Part shown: piece by piece, positions 17,668-27,900 of the stretch
Numbering within the stretch: position 1 is the stretch's first letter
Layout of the letters: each line of letters begins with the position of its first letter
DNA from: Deltaproteobacteria bacterium
GTDB lineage: Bacteria > Myxococcota_A > Polyangia > Haliangiales > Haliangiaceae
Length of the DNA stretch: 64,000 nt
Direction of reading: 5' to 3'
Assembly: GCA_020630875.1 (NCBI GenBank)
Contig: JAHDIH010000001.1
Coordinates: 248,001 to 312,000 of the forward strand
Notes under the pieces: model-generated
What the model saw: the letters and a program-made list of their open reading frames with translations, nothing else
The model's database searches: none
Told to the model about the DNA's origin: nothing
Translations under genes and position numbers: made by a program

Positions 17668-18772
17668 AATATTTGGATAAAAGCGTGTGCCAGAAATCGA
17701 TAATACCAGGGTCGCGTTCTGCGATAAATCGTCTATGAATCAGCCAGCGCTCTTTCATGGCAGGATCTTCTACAATACCAGGTGGCAGCGATAGCTCGGG
17801 TTCAAGCTTTCTCATGGCGTTGGGTAAACCGAAAAATGGTGCCAGAGGATCAAGCTTTTCGTTTTGTACGGCAGGCCACGATACAGGAGTCTTGCCGTAT
17901 CCTTTTCTCGCTTCCTCCGCAGCAATGGCGCCGGCACAATAGACTAGAAACGAAACTACAATTTCGACTTCGTTGGTCTTGGGGCTGCTCTCTAGCAGTT
18001 GAATCAAGCCAAAGGTAAACGCAGCCAGAGATGCTGGATTCCAACTTTCACCATCTCCTTTGGTCGCGAATATTTTGCTAACGATCGCTCGCGAAATTTC
18101 TTTGTCTCGTAGCGCGGGAAGACTTCTGGACCAGTCTATTGGCCCTGTACCAGGTGCCAGAAGTGTGACCAGTGGTGCTTGCGAAAGTATCGAATGTACG
18201 ACCGTTTGCTGTTCTTTTCCCAGAAGAAGCACGTCCGCCTTGGTGTATTCTACTTCCTCTTTTACTCGCCTGAGTCCTGACATTCTATAGAGTCGCTTGG
18301 GAGCATCTTGTCCCAAAAATTCATCTTTTCCTGTCCACCATGAGAGCTTGACGTCTTTGCGAAACACGCTCCATATGTTGTGAAGAAGCGCATAACGTCC
18401 GAGTGCTCGCATTCGTGTCCAGTCCGATGGCAAATGGCACATTCGAGCCGCGTGGCGTAACATTCTTTTTCGATGCCTTTCCGTTACGGGCCAAGAGTCG
18501 GCAAGCGGGTGAGACGTCACTAAAACATTGTAAATAGCACAAAGTAGATGCACGTCCGCCGCGGTCATCAGCATAATGGGAGGATCTACGACGACTCCAC
18601 GAAGAATTTCAGTTCGTGCTTGGTCAATTTTTTCCGTTTGTAAACTTGCATGAGGAAGTTGCGTTGCAAGTTCGGCGCATTGTTTGTAGCTAAGTGGATT
18701 GCCAATGGTCATCGGCCCGCCCGTTACAAAAGGGACTCCGAACAACTCTAAGAAGGTTTCGAGGTTCTCCAT
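17639..18772 (-). CDS. Conserved-looking hypothetical protein, coupled to its upstream neighbour
   Basis: 377 residues, no signal peptide or membrane segment; mainly helical by composition. No motif I can name. Features include a WW-containing stretch (KLSWWTGKDEFLG) and a long central segment with VVHSILSQAPLVTLLAPGTG. Its ATG overlaps the TAA stop of the 497-residue gene (TAATG), so the two are translationally coupled and probably act together. Opposite them stand the FHA and kinase genes. Confidence 0.6.
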   Translation of the reverse strand: MENLETFLELFGVPFVTGGPMTIGNPLSYKQCAELATQLPHASLQTEKIDQARTEILRGVVVDPPIMLMTAADVHLLCAIYNVLVTSHPLADSWPVTERHRKRMLRHAARMCHLPSDWTRMRALGRYALLHNIWSVFRKDVKLSWWTGKDEFLGQDAPKRLYRMSGLRRVKEEVEYTKADVLLLGKEQQTVVHSILSQAPLVTLLAPGTGPIDWSRSLPALRDKEISRAIVSKIFATKGDGESWNPASLAAFTFGLIQLLESSPKTNEVEIVVSFLVYCAGAIAAEEARKGYGKTPVSWPAVQNEKLDPLAPFFGLPNAMRKLEPELSLPPGIVEDPAMKERWLIHRRFIAERDPGIIDFWHTLLSKYFKPEVARTA

Positions 18773-20265
18773 TAGTCGTCGGCCACGGGTAGTGCTTTCT
18801 CATCTAGGGGACCGATTCCCCACAACGCAAAGCGGTTAAGATCTTTGTTTCTTACTTCTGCTGCCGCAAGCTTGGTCGCGCTGTAGTCAATGCCCACCGT
18901 CTTTGCAACCGGCATCTGCGAAAGGGTCGATCGTTCAAAACTCACAAGGTCGGAAGCTTTTAGTTGAAAGCGTTGTCCGCCGTTAGTAAACACGGTGAGA
19001 AGGCCTTTTTCATGTCCCAAGAACTGCGCCGCTACAGTCGCAGAAACCCGAGGGAGAAGTTCTTGGCCTAGTGGAATCAGCACGCCAATGGCAAACTCCC
19101 ACAACAGCGTTCCTAGCGGAAATGGATCCGTAGTTTTGGGATGAGTTACCAAGAAACCATGGTTCGTTGCTGCAATTTTGTACTCAGCAAGTTGGCTGCC
19201 AGGGAGAAAGTGAGTGATTCTGCGAATTTGATCCGCGTGCTCTAGTGGCACCAGTGCTCCGGCAACGTATTTGCTGACATCATGGTTGGCGCCAAGTCGC
19301 AGGGGCACTTTAACTTCTTCCATTGCCGCAGTATGGAGCTCTGCAGCAATCACTGGCGCATTGTCGATAGTGGGAGTCGTCAGTTTCGCGATTGGAGCGA
19401 ATGATTCCAAGTTGGGAATGGTATCGACTCGTTTGTCTTTCCCCCAAAAAAGAACAAGTGCACCATCGGCAAAAACGTTTTGGCAAGAAGCCAATCGCAT
19501 AAGGTGTTCAAACCCAAACTCAACCGCCGAACGTGGCCCATCTTTGGCAAAGGCAGTGATTCCGGGAACGCTTTCAAACAACGCTATGATTCTTTCGGGG
19601 GCTCTTTGAAGAGAGACCAACATGTAGCCTTCCGTAACGGCAAAGGCTGAGTCACTCTTAGGATGAACAAGAGCCACGTTGGCTGCCACGCGATTTCGGT
19701 AGAGGTACCTGATGACGCTGTCGGCGAGCCCGAATCGTACGGCGAGAAATCCATCGCTAAATAGCTTTCCTTTCGTTTGCCGAGGCGAAAGTTTTGTGAT
19801 TAGCGAGAGAAGAGAGATGTCTTCAGAGGATGTAAGAAATACCTCATGGGTTGTGTCGTAGAGTAAAAATGCAGCGTTAGCTTGCATATTGATTTCTGGT
19901 ACATCGTAACCAAAAGGAGACTTTTCATCCCTGTATTTCACAAAGTGAGTCTTGTTTCCGGTGAAGGTTACTCCTCCGGCAAGCCGGGCGATACGGGCCA
20001 TGTTGTCCGACGTGTAGCTGGATGTCGTTGGGACGGACACCAAAAAAACCGTACTTTTGAGTTTTGTCTGGGCTGACATAAGGCGAAGGTCCTCGCCGAA
20101 CTCGTCAAGGGACTCGTTAGAAGCGTAAAGCCTTAGCCATGTCACAATCCCTTCAATGGAAGTAAATAGCAGAACTAAGCGCTTTCCAAGGGCAATTCCG
20201 CGCTCATCCGCGGCAACCCCAGGGGTGCGAAAGCGGCTTTGTCCAAGAGCTACACGTTCTAGCAT
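18772..20265 (-). CDS. Hypothetical protein, possibly an accessory protein of a ternary (FtsH/MoxR-type) system
   Basis: 497 residues, cytoplasmic by appearance. The C-terminal part contains GALVPLEHADQIRRITHFLPG, an ATNHGFLV segment and PLGTLLWEFAIGVLIPLGQELLP, a pattern that reminds me of the X-domains annotated in the FtsH ternary or MoxR-vWA-beta-propeller systems. I cannot verify this, and no AAA or vWA partner is in the window, so treat it as a lead only. The middle (SLQRAPERIIALFESVPG) looks regular alpha/beta. It is coupled with the 377-residue gene and has a leaderless-type promoter. Confidence 0.55.
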   Translation of the reverse strand: MLERVALGQSRFRTPGVAADERGIALGKRLVLLFTSIEGIVTWLRLYASNESLDEFGEDLRLMSAQTKLKSTVFLVSVPTTSSYTSDNMARIARLAGGVTFTGNKTHFVKYRDEKSPFGYDVPEINMQANAAFLLYDTTHEVFLTSSEDISLLSLITKLSPRQTKGKLFSDGFLAVRFGLADSVIRYLYRNRVAANVALVHPKSDSAFAVTEGYMLVSLQRAPERIIALFESVPGITAFAKDGPRSAVEFGFEHLMRLASCQNVFADGALVLFWGKDKRVDTIPNLESFAPIAKLTTPTIDNAPVIAAELHTAAMEEVKVPLRLGANHDVSKYVAGALVPLEHADQIRRITHFLPGSQLAEYKIAATNHGFLVTHPKTTDPFPLGTLLWEFAIGVLIPLGQELLPRVSATVAAQFLGHEKGLLTVFTNGGQRFQLKASDLVSFERSTLSQMPVAKTVGIDYSATKLAAAEVRNKDLNRFALWGIGPLDEKALPVADD

Positions 20266-20270
20266 AGCTT

Positions 20271-20300
20271 ACTATAAACTGCATGGGACCAGCTTAGCAA
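20271..20300 (-). promoter_or_regulatory. Candidate promoter of the two-gene hypothetical operon, near-leaderless
   Basis: On the minus strand: TTGCTA (20300-20295), 18-nt spacer, TATAGT (20276-20271, five of six), then 5 nt to the ATG at 20265. Confidence 0.5.
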
Positions 20301-20354
20301 TTGACTGCCGCTTTAGTTAGCAAGAGATTGCAAGCCGCGTATAATAAGGATGCA

Positions 20355-21539
20355 ATGAGCCTTTTAATGCAGCTATTTTCCTCTGACTTCAGAGGGGCCA
20401 AAAAGGCTGAGGCCGAAGGGGACTACGCCAACGCGGCGTTACTTTATTCTCGCTCAGGTTCTGCAAGTAAGGCTGCGGAGCTGTATCTGAGACTAGCGAA
20501 CATGCGTTCTGAGGACGACGAGAAGTTGCAGGCGTTGCGTGATGCCGAACTTGCGAACGAACGAAACGATAAAGAAAACAAAGCGGCATTAGCATCACAA
20601 ATAAGTCATCGCATTGGTGAGGTATTGTTCGCACAGATCAGTAAACAGAAGATTGTTACTCCTGAAGACAAAAAGAAAGCTCTCGAGTGCGCTGAGTACT
20701 TAGCCGAAGGAGGAGATTACCTCCATGCGGGAGAGCTTGCTGAGTCTTGCGAGAAATTAGAGCTTGCTGCAGACTACTATCAAAGAGGTGGACACATTCA
20801 CCGCATGGAGCATGTGCTGGGAATAAAAGAACATGCGCAATCGGTGACAGCAGCATCCGAAAGATCCTACGCTGACTATTTGTTTCACTACAAGTTGGGA
20901 CAGAGGACTGCCGCAATGGAAGCGTTGCAAAAAGGAGCGGTTGTCGGTGAAAGTGGCAAAGCTCGTCGTATTCTTGCCGACTTGCAGTCAAAGCAGATAG
21001 GAGATGTGTTGGTGGTTTCTTCTTCGACCGGTAAACGAGTGATTTGTACCTGTCAGGACGAAGTCATCATAGGACGAGCTCCAGAGGTAACCGTGAGTTT
21101 CGCGAGCAGTAAACTTTCACGAAGGCACACGGCAATAAAGCGGGACCAAAGTGGCATCTATTGGATTTCCGACTTGGGTTCTCGCAATGGTACGACAATG
21201 CAGGGCATGCCAATTTCGACCCCGCTTCGCCTTCCGCCCGAAGCAGAAATTATTCTCGGTGGAGATATTCGACTGAAAAGCCGTCAAGAAGGGGACGTCT
21301 TAGTTTTGACCACGGCTTGGGCCGGAAGGGACTATCAGCTAGTACTTAGTCCTAAGCATGCCGTGGTTCCTGAGGCAACGACTCACTTACCGACGACGTT
21401 GCTCTATGAGGGCAGCCTTCCGAGACTTCGTGTCGAACAGTCAATTGTCTTCAATGGTGAATCTATGGTGACAGGAGACATTGAACCTATTCGTGGCGAT
21501 GCCATACGTCTGGCTCTTGATGAATGGGTGGTGCAATGA
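20355..21539 (+). CDS. FHA-domain protein with N-terminal TPR-like helices
   Basis: 394 residues from the ATG at 20355, which has AAGGA just upstream; a TTG at 20301 would extend it but lies in a TTGACT that looks more like a -35. Residues 1-200 are helical repeats (AAELYLRLANM, HAGELAESCEKLELAADYYQRGG). Residues about 225-305 form an FHA phosphothreonine-binding domain (IIGRAPEV, SSKLSRRHTAI, DLGSRNGTTM). The C-terminal 80 residues are unassigned. Its stop overlaps the next start as ATGA, tying it to the Ser/Thr kinase whose phospho-targets it may read. Confidence 0.82.
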   Translation: MSLLMQLFSSDFRGAKKAEAEGDYANAALLYSRSGSASKAAELYLRLANMRSEDDEKLQALRDAELANERNDKENKAALASQISHRIGEVLFAQISKQKIVTPEDKKKALECAEYLAEGGDYLHAGELAESCEKLELAADYYQRGGHIHRMEHVLGIKEHAQSVTAASERSYADYLFHYKLGQRTAAMEALQKGAVVGESGKARRILADLQSKQIGDVLVVSSSTGKRVICTCQDEVIIGRAPEVTVSFASSKLSRRHTAIKRDQSGIYWISDLGSRNGTTMQGMPISTPLRLPPEAEIILGGDIRLKSRQEGDVLVLTTAWAGRDYQLVLSPKHAVVPEATTHLPTTLLYEGSLPRLRVEQSIVFNGESMVTGDIEPIRGDAIRLALDEWVVQ

Positions 21540-22909
21540 AAAAGCCTTGGAGACCCGGACGTCCGAAGACCCGCGTTTCAAAACCAGAGAAAGTCGTAGA
21601 AAACGAGCAGAAGAAGGTAGATTATCTAGCCTACCTGACAACGTTGGCGAAAGACGTCGCTGATGGAAAACGGACGGAAGTGGTTGGCTCGCGAGACTTT
21701 TGGATTGCCGTTGAGGCGCAAGAAAAAGACGTTGGAGAACGGGCGGCCATGCAGTGGGTCCGACGGTTTTCGCTTTATGATGATGTCAGTCGTGAAATAC
21801 GTCTGACCTTGCTAAGGGATCTTGTAGATCGAGCGGTCGCAGTGGGAGATACTTCGTTAGCCATCGCGACTTGTGAACTACTCCTAGATGAGGGAGACCT
21901 GGCTCGACAAGGCACTCTCGCTCAACTGTACGAGTCTGCTGGTATGTGGCGAGAAGCATCTTCTTTGTACGAGCAGATTCTTGCACAAGACATAAATCAT
22001 CCGAATGCCAGAGTACGCCTTGCTCACTTACGCAGCAAGCTCGGAGACAAAAGCGCTCACGCCTACGTGGGAGCGACTATGGCATCAATAGACGTTCGTG
22101 CTGCTGGAGACCGCTACCAGTTGATTCGAGAGCTCGGACGCGGCGGTGCAGGAATCGTTTACGAAGCGATGGATCTTGAAATTGGTCGTGGTGTGGCGAT
22201 CAAAATGCTTCATCCTCACATCACCAAGAACGGCATGCAGGTGGAGCGATTTTTCGCTGAGGCTCGTACGACGGCATCCCTACGGCATCCCAACATCGTA
22301 TCGATCTTTGATATCGTTCCTTCTAGCTATGCACTTATCATGGAGCTTGCGGCTGGGGGCACATTGAAAGAGCGACTTGGGCAAGGACGTCTGACACTGA
22401 GGGAGGCCATGGACCGTTATTGTCAACTTCTATCGGCATTGTCGGCGGCTCATCGCAAAGGCATCGCGCACCTGGACATCAAGCCAAGCAACCTGTTGTA
22501 CCGCCGTGGACACGAACAGCTAGGTTCGGAAATTATGATCGGCGATTTTGGTATTGCGAGCTTGATGTCTGAGGAATCCACCGAAGCCAATGCGGGAACG
22601 CTGGCGTACATGGCGCCGGAGCAACGGGCAGGCAATGGCTCTATGGCTTCAGACGTTTATGCCGCAGGGTTAGTTCTGGCTGAAATGTTAGATCCAACGC
22701 TTACAGAACGAGGGTTCGAATCTGTTTCTCTAGAGCGGGTACTTGAGTCCGTGGAGCATGTGGCTCGTGAATGCCAAGACAATCTTTCCAGGTTGCTGAG
22801 AGAGGTTTTAACCGTTAATCCAGATGAGCGATGTTCGTCAAAGGTTGCACTGACAAGGGCTCAGACGCTGCGAGACGACGCAATGCGATTTAGTCCGAAA
22901 CTAGCTTGA
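21536..22909 (+). CDS. TPR-like/Ser-Thr protein kinase
   Basis: 457 residues. The N-terminal 185 residues are helical and TPR-like; the kinase domain runs about 190-450. Visible motifs: [11 protein letters not shown] glycine loop, VAIKML with the ATP lysine, [10 protein letters not shown] catalytic loop (the usual HRD Arg is Leu, so non-RD), GDFGIA metal-binding motif, and YMAPEQRA. No transmembrane segment, so a cytosolic kinase. The start overlaps the FHA gene stop (ATGA); the pair is a likely writer-reader module. An in-frame ATG at 21524 is less likely. Confidence 0.85.
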   Translation: MKKPWRPGRPKTRVSKPEKVVENEQKKVDYLAYLTTLAKDVADGKRTEVVGSRDFWIAVEAQEKDVGERAAMQWVRRFSLYDDVSREIRLTLLRDLVDRAVAVGDTSLAIATCELLLDEGDLARQGTLAQLYESAGMWREASSLYEQILAQDINHPNARVRLAHLRSKLGDKSAHAYVGATMASIDVRAAGDRYQLIRELGRGGAGIVYEAMDLEIGRGVAIKMLHPHITKNGMQVERFFAEARTTASLRHPNIVSIFDIVPSSYALIMELAAGGTLKERLGQGRLTLREAMDRYCQLLSALSAAHRKGIAHLDIKPSNLLYRRGHEQLGSEIMIGDFGIASLMSEESTEANAGTLAYMAPEQRAGNGSMASDVYAAGLVLAEMLDPTLTERGFESVSLERVLESVEHVARECQDNLSRLLREVLTVNPDERCSSKVALTRAQTLRDDAMRFSPKLA

Positions 22910-22917
22910 TGCCTACA

Positions 22918-22946
22918 TTGCTCAGAGCGCGAGGCACTGGCATACC
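22918..22946 (+). promoter_or_regulatory. Candidate fumC promoter, leaderless geometry
   Basis: TTGCTC (22918-22923), 17-nt spacer, CATACC (22941-22946), then 6 nt to the ATG at 22953. The -10 match is weak; it is listed because the spacing equals that of the stronger examples. Confidence 0.3.
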
Positions 22947-22952
22947 GGGGAC

Positions 22953-24338
22953 ATGTCGACGCGAAAAGAGAAAGATAGCATCGGAGAAATTGAGGTACCA
23001 GCCGAGAAGTTGTGGGGCGCACAGACGCAACGATCGCTGCTAAACTTTGACATTGGTGAGGAAAAAATGCCCACCGAAGTTGTGAAAGCAATGGCTACCG
23101 TTAAACGAGCGGCTGCGGAAGTGAACCGTCGCCTTGACAGGCTCGACAGCAAAATTTGTGAAGCCATCAAACAAGCCGCGACGGAAGTCATGGAGGGAAA
23201 GCACGACGGAGAATTTCCTCTCTCGGTTTGGCAAACAGGTTCGGGGACTCAGACCAACATGAACGTTAATGAAGTTATCGCGAATCGCGCTTCTGAGATT
23301 CTTGGTGGCAAAAGGGGAAATAAGGAACCGGTCCATCCTAACGACCATGTAAATATGTCTCAGTCGTCTAACGACTCGTTTCCGACGGCAATGTCGGTGT
23401 CTTCGGTTGCGGTAGTCTCCGACAGGCTGGTGGTGCAACTTAAGCGTTTGCATCAAACGCTGTCCGCGCAAGCGGTCAAATGGGACAATATCGTCAAGAT
23501 CGGCCGTACTCACCTAATGGATGCGACTCCTGTAACACTCGGACAAGAGTTTTCTGGCTACGCAGCGCAAACCGAAAAAGCAATACAGAAGATTGAGGCT
23601 TCCATGCCCCATCTAAGTGAATTGGCGATTGGTGGCACCGCGGTCGGTACCGGACTGAATACCCCTGCCGGCTGGTCAGAGCTGATGGCTGAAGAAATTA
23701 GCAAAATTACGGGGCGGTCGTTTTCATCTGCGCCGAACAAGTTTGAAGCTCTTGCCGCTCACGATGCATTCGTGGCAACACATGGCGCGATCAAAGTGGC
23801 GGCGTGCGCACTAATGAAAATTGCTAACGATATTCGGTGGCTGGGCTCAGGGCCTAGATGTGGTTTGGGCGAGCTAAGTCTTCCGGCTAATGAACCCGGC
23901 AGCTCGATCATGCCTGGCAAAGTAAATCCAACGCAGTGTGAAGCCATGACAATGATTTGCTCTCGGGTGATGGGAAACGACACTACAATGTCGGTGGCGG
24001 GAAGTTCAGGGAATTTTGAGCTTAACGTCTTTAAGCCAGTCATGGTGTACACGCTACTTCAATCTGCCAAGATTCTTGGAGATGGGGTTCGTCAGTTTAA
24101 CGACAAGTGCGTGGCTGGTATCGAGCCACAAACAGAACGAATCGACGCACTTTTACATCAGTCTCTGATGTTGGTTACCGCGCTTGCGCCTACCGTGGGC
24201 TACGATACCGCCGCGAACATTGCCAAGAAAGCGCACAAAGAGGGAAGCACCCTAAGAGAAGCGGCTGTGGCAATGGGCGTGCTAACGGAAGAAGCTTTCG
24301 ACAAGGCTGTGGTACCGGAGAACATGGTAGGCAGGTGA
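22953..24338 (+). CDS. fumC: Class II fumarate hydratase
   Basis: 461 residues, normal length for the oxygen-stable, iron-free fumarase converting fumarate to malate in the TCA cycle. Clear family segments: [60 protein letters not shown], and the superfamily signature [11 protein letters not shown]. The gene ends with a GTGA overlap into a lipoprotein gene and is followed by a giant kinase gene, so this TCA enzyme appears to head an unusual operon. Confidence 0.96.
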   Translation: MSTRKEKDSIGEIEVPAEKLWGAQTQRSLLNFDIGEEKMPTEVVKAMATVKRAAAEVNRRLDRLDSKICEAIKQAATEVMEGKHDGEFPLSVWQTGSGTQTNMNVNEVIANRASEILGGKRGNKEPVHPNDHVNMSQSSNDSFPTAMSVSSVAVVSDRLVVQLKRLHQTLSAQAVKWDNIVKIGRTHLMDATPVTLGQEFSGYAAQTEKAIQKIEASMPHLSELAIGGTAVGTGLNTPAGWSELMAEEISKITGRSFSSAPNKFEALAAHDAFVATHGAIKVAACALMKIANDIRWLGSGPRCGLGELSLPANEPGSSIMPGKVNPTQCEAMTMICSRVMGNDTTMSVAGSSGNFELNVFKPVMVYTLLQSAKILGDGVRQFNDKCVAGIEPQTERIDALLHQSLMLVTALAPTVGYDTAANIAKKAHKEGSTLREAAVAMGVLTEEAFDKAVVPENMVGR

Positions 24339-24952
24339 AGCTTTCTCTTGCGATAGTTTTTGCGACGATTGCGTGCCGTGTACCTGATCCTCCGCCCATT
24401 GTTGAAGCATGGGAAGATCGATTTGAAAGAGGCGACGTGGGGGCGAATTACTTTGCCACAGGAAGTGGGTACAAGATCGAAAATGGTGCTCTCAAAGCTC
24501 ACGGGGCTCACAATCACCCGCTTTGGCTACGTAAGAAATTGCCAGGGAATTGCGAAATATCGTTTGATGCCTGGACGACCTCAGCCGATATCAAAGTAGA
24601 AGTTTTCGGAGATGGCGTTTCCTACGACAAAGATGGGGGAAGCTATCTAGCTACGTCCTACGTGTTGACCTTTGGCGGGTGGAACAATTCTCAATCGTTT
24701 GTTGCCAGATTGGACGAGCATGGTAAGGACATGGTTGTTGAGCGTGGCAAAAAAGTTAAGGCAGGAAAACGCTACAAGTTCCGTATTACACGCAGAGGGA
24801 CCACACTTCAGTGGTTTATTGATAATGAATCGAGTCCATTTCTACAATACGAGGATAAACGACCACTTCGCGGGGCGGGTCATGAGTACTTTGGATTCAA
24901 CAATTGGGAGAGCGAAACGTGGTTTGACAACCTGCGAATAGCGCCGATCTAA
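24335..24952 (+). CDS. Lipoprotein with concanavalin A/lectin-like domain
   Basis: 205 residues from a GTG overlapping the fumC stop (GTGA). The frame is open further upstream inside fumC, but a lipoprotein signal ([12 protein letters not shown]) begins exactly here. The mature part is a beta-sandwich of the DUF1080/DUF6250-like type: [49 protein letters not shown], and a final WFDNLRI. Such domains bind or degrade glycans; no catalytic site is evident. The kinase gene starts 1 nt after the stop. Confidence 0.72.
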   Translation: MKLSLAIVFATIACRVPDPPPIVEAWEDRFERGDVGANYFATGSGYKIENGALKAHGAHNHPLWLRKKLPGNCEISFDAWTTSADIKVEVFGDGVSYDKDGGSYLATSYVLTFGGWNNSQSFVARLDEHGKDMVVERGKKVKAGKRYKFRITRRGTTLQWFIDNESSPFLQYEDKRPLRGAGHEYFGFNNWESETWFDNLRIAPI

Positions 24953-24953
24953 C

Positions 24954-27900
24954 ATGGAGAACTTTGGTAGGTATAATTTGCTTGAACTCGTTGGAAGCGG
25001 CGGTATGGCAGAGATCTATCGCGCTCAAACTCAGGTGGGTCAAGGTCTCGCCAAAGAGTTAGTGATCAAGAAAATTTTGCCGAAGTACGCAAGAGATACC
25101 GACTTCGCAACCATGTTTGTAGACGAAGCTCGGGTGGCATTAGGGTTGAACCATCCAAATATTGTGCAAACGTTCGACTTCGGAACCGCGAGCGGTTCAC
25201 TTTTCCTTGCAATGGAACTGGTGGATGGACTGGATCTTCATGAATTAATGCGAGTCGCGCGCGTTTCCAAAAGTCCCGTACCTCTCGGGGTTGCTGCCTA
25301 CATTGCCAAAGAAGTTGCTCGTGGGCTGGACTATGCTCATCGCAAGGTAACCGCTGGAAAACAGCTGCATATCATCCATCGAGACATTTCTCCCCATAAC
25401 GTCCTTCTAAGCTGGGAAGGGGGCGTTAAAATTACTGACTTCGGGATTGCAAGCGCTGCTACGTCTACCAAAGAAGAGCCGGGAACCATCAAGGGAAAGC
25501 TCGGTTACATGTCTCCCGAGCAGGCTCGAGGAAAACAGGTTACCGCTGCCTCTGATATCTACTCTCTTGGCTTGGTGCTGCTGGAAATGGTTTCGGGCAA
25601 ACCTGTTTTTGAGAAAACCTCAAGTGGAGTCTTGGAACGAGTTAAGGCTGGCGCCATTCCTAGTCCTAGAGGTATTAATCCAAGAATCCCCGTTTCACTC
25701 GAGTCGGTGATACTTAAAGCCTTGGCGTACGAGCCTGCGGAACGCTACAGGAGCGCTTCTGAGTTTCAGAGAGCGTTAAATGATTTTCTTGTTACGCTCG
25801 CCGCGGAAGAGGGACTTGCTGACGCGGATACGCTTGCCGCGTATCTAAAAAGCATGCGACCTCCGGATTTGCTTCGTAAGAGAACGGAGACAATGCCTCT
25901 GTTTGAGACCGAGGTACCAACTTTTGATCCAAATGTTTCAGAAGTACGCGAACGTAAAGATGCCTATTTCGTACATTGCATCGTTGATGGTCTAGCAGCC
26001 CGCTCGGAACTTACTTCTGCATTTTTGCAGGCCTTAGAAGACATAGCGTACCGTCACAACCTTCATATCCAAAGACGCAGCGAACGAGAGTTTACGTTAC
26101 TTGCAGGCGTACCAACGATGACGCTGCTCGCCAACCGCGAAGCGCTTCAAGCCTCGGTTGATCTGATCGAGAGGTTAGAAGCTTTAGGAAATGCCTACCA
26201 TCAACTTGTCAGCCTCCGGGTCGGGGTGCATTGGGGCAAAGTAACAATGATGTGGAAAAGCGGTGGAGCATTTGAATGTCACATGCTCGAGAGTGATGAG
26301 GAAGTGGTGAGGCGAATAGCTTCTTTTGGCCGACCATCCGATATTCTTGTGTCTGCTAACGCCTTTCAACTTTGCAAAGACGCCTGGGAATTCTCGGAGC
26401 TCAAATTTGCTACGGATTCAGAGCAAGGCGTAATGGACAACGCATACCTTCTACTTCAGCAACGCGACAACTTTGCGAGTCGCGTGGATTCGGTCGGTAC
26501 CGTTCCGCGTCCTTTGTATCAACGAACGCTAGCCAGCTTGTACCAAGAAGTTGTTTCCCAAAGAAAAAAAGCGCAGCTAATTGTGGTGGGGGAGATTGGG
26601 GTTGGCAAAAAAACGTTGGTCGAAGAGTTTTTACAATCTCTGCCCAAAGACGATGTTCTAATAATACGAGGGAGATCCCGCGTTGCTACGTCGCATACTC
26701 CCTTCGCCGTTTTTGCTGATTTTGCAAGAATTGTTCTGGGGATCGATCAAACCACCAGTGCGGGAGTAATTGATGCAAAGCTAAACATGATTTTGCACTT
26801 TCTTTACCCTGGAGAGGAAACGTCGCCTAAAGCAGTGGCGCTCAAGCATATCGTAGCAGACCTACTTGGAATGCCTAATGATGAAGCCGACCGGTTCGAC
26901 ATACTGCAGAAAAGGCGCTTGCTGGTAGATGCCGTATTGGAAGTCGAGCGTAAGCTAGAACCGCAAAAAGTACTCATTTTGATTGCGGAGGATCTGCACT
27001 ATTCAGATGCGGAAACTCGAGAGCTCTTTAAAGAAATGCTGGATCGGAAGTCGAACCGCGCGGTGTTAGGGCTTGGTACCTCATGCGATATTGAACAGCT
27101 CCGTCAGGAAATGACTCCGCATGACGTTCGCTTACTAGTACTGCCTGAGCTGTCTCATCAGGAGATGGTACGAATGCTGAAGGGGATGTTAATCGTTACT
27201 GGTGATGACAATACTTTCCTAAATCGCATTGCCGAAGTCGTGGGAGGAAACCCTCTTTTTGCGAAAGAACTTTTGGAAGAACTTGCAGAGCAAGGTGTGG
27301 TGACAAAGGAGGGCGCACGTTATCGTTTGGTGGCGGAAGAAATGCCACTGGCGGTTCCACCAACCATCCAAGCTTTGCTGGGCAATAGACTGGACCGACT
27401 GCCAAGCTCCTCCAAACAGTTGGTGGCTGCCGCTGCGGTGTTAGGGCGACGGTTCTCTCGGCAAGCCCTCCTCGAGATCGCACAGTGCGACCCAGATACT
27501 ATCGATCATTGCATTCGTCATGGAGTATTACGAAATGAAGGTCCACGTATCGCTTTCGCAAACGAGATGGTGATGCGAGTTGCTTATGGGACCTTGCCTC
27601 CAGAAGAGAAACGTCGACTGCATCTTGCAGCAGTGGATGCCGTAAGGGTAGGGAAAGATTTTAGACCTGGTCATGATGAAGCTATTGTCGCCCGGCATTA
27701 TGAGTTGGCAGAAGATTCGATGCGCGCAGCGGATGCTTACTTGGTCGCTACCCACCACGCATTACGACTTGGAGGTTATATCGATGCGAAGGCACTAGTT
27801 AGTAAAGCCAGAAAGCTTATGCCGGCGGGAGATGATGCAAGACGTTTTGAAGCTACAAGGCTTCATGAACAAATTGTTTCTCGGCTTGGTACGCCTGAAG

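Noticed and set aside
24107..24334. Upstream extension of the lectin-like lipoprotein frame inside fumC
   Set aside because: Those codons are an out-of-frame reading of fumC; the lipoprotein signal starts at the GTG at 24335.
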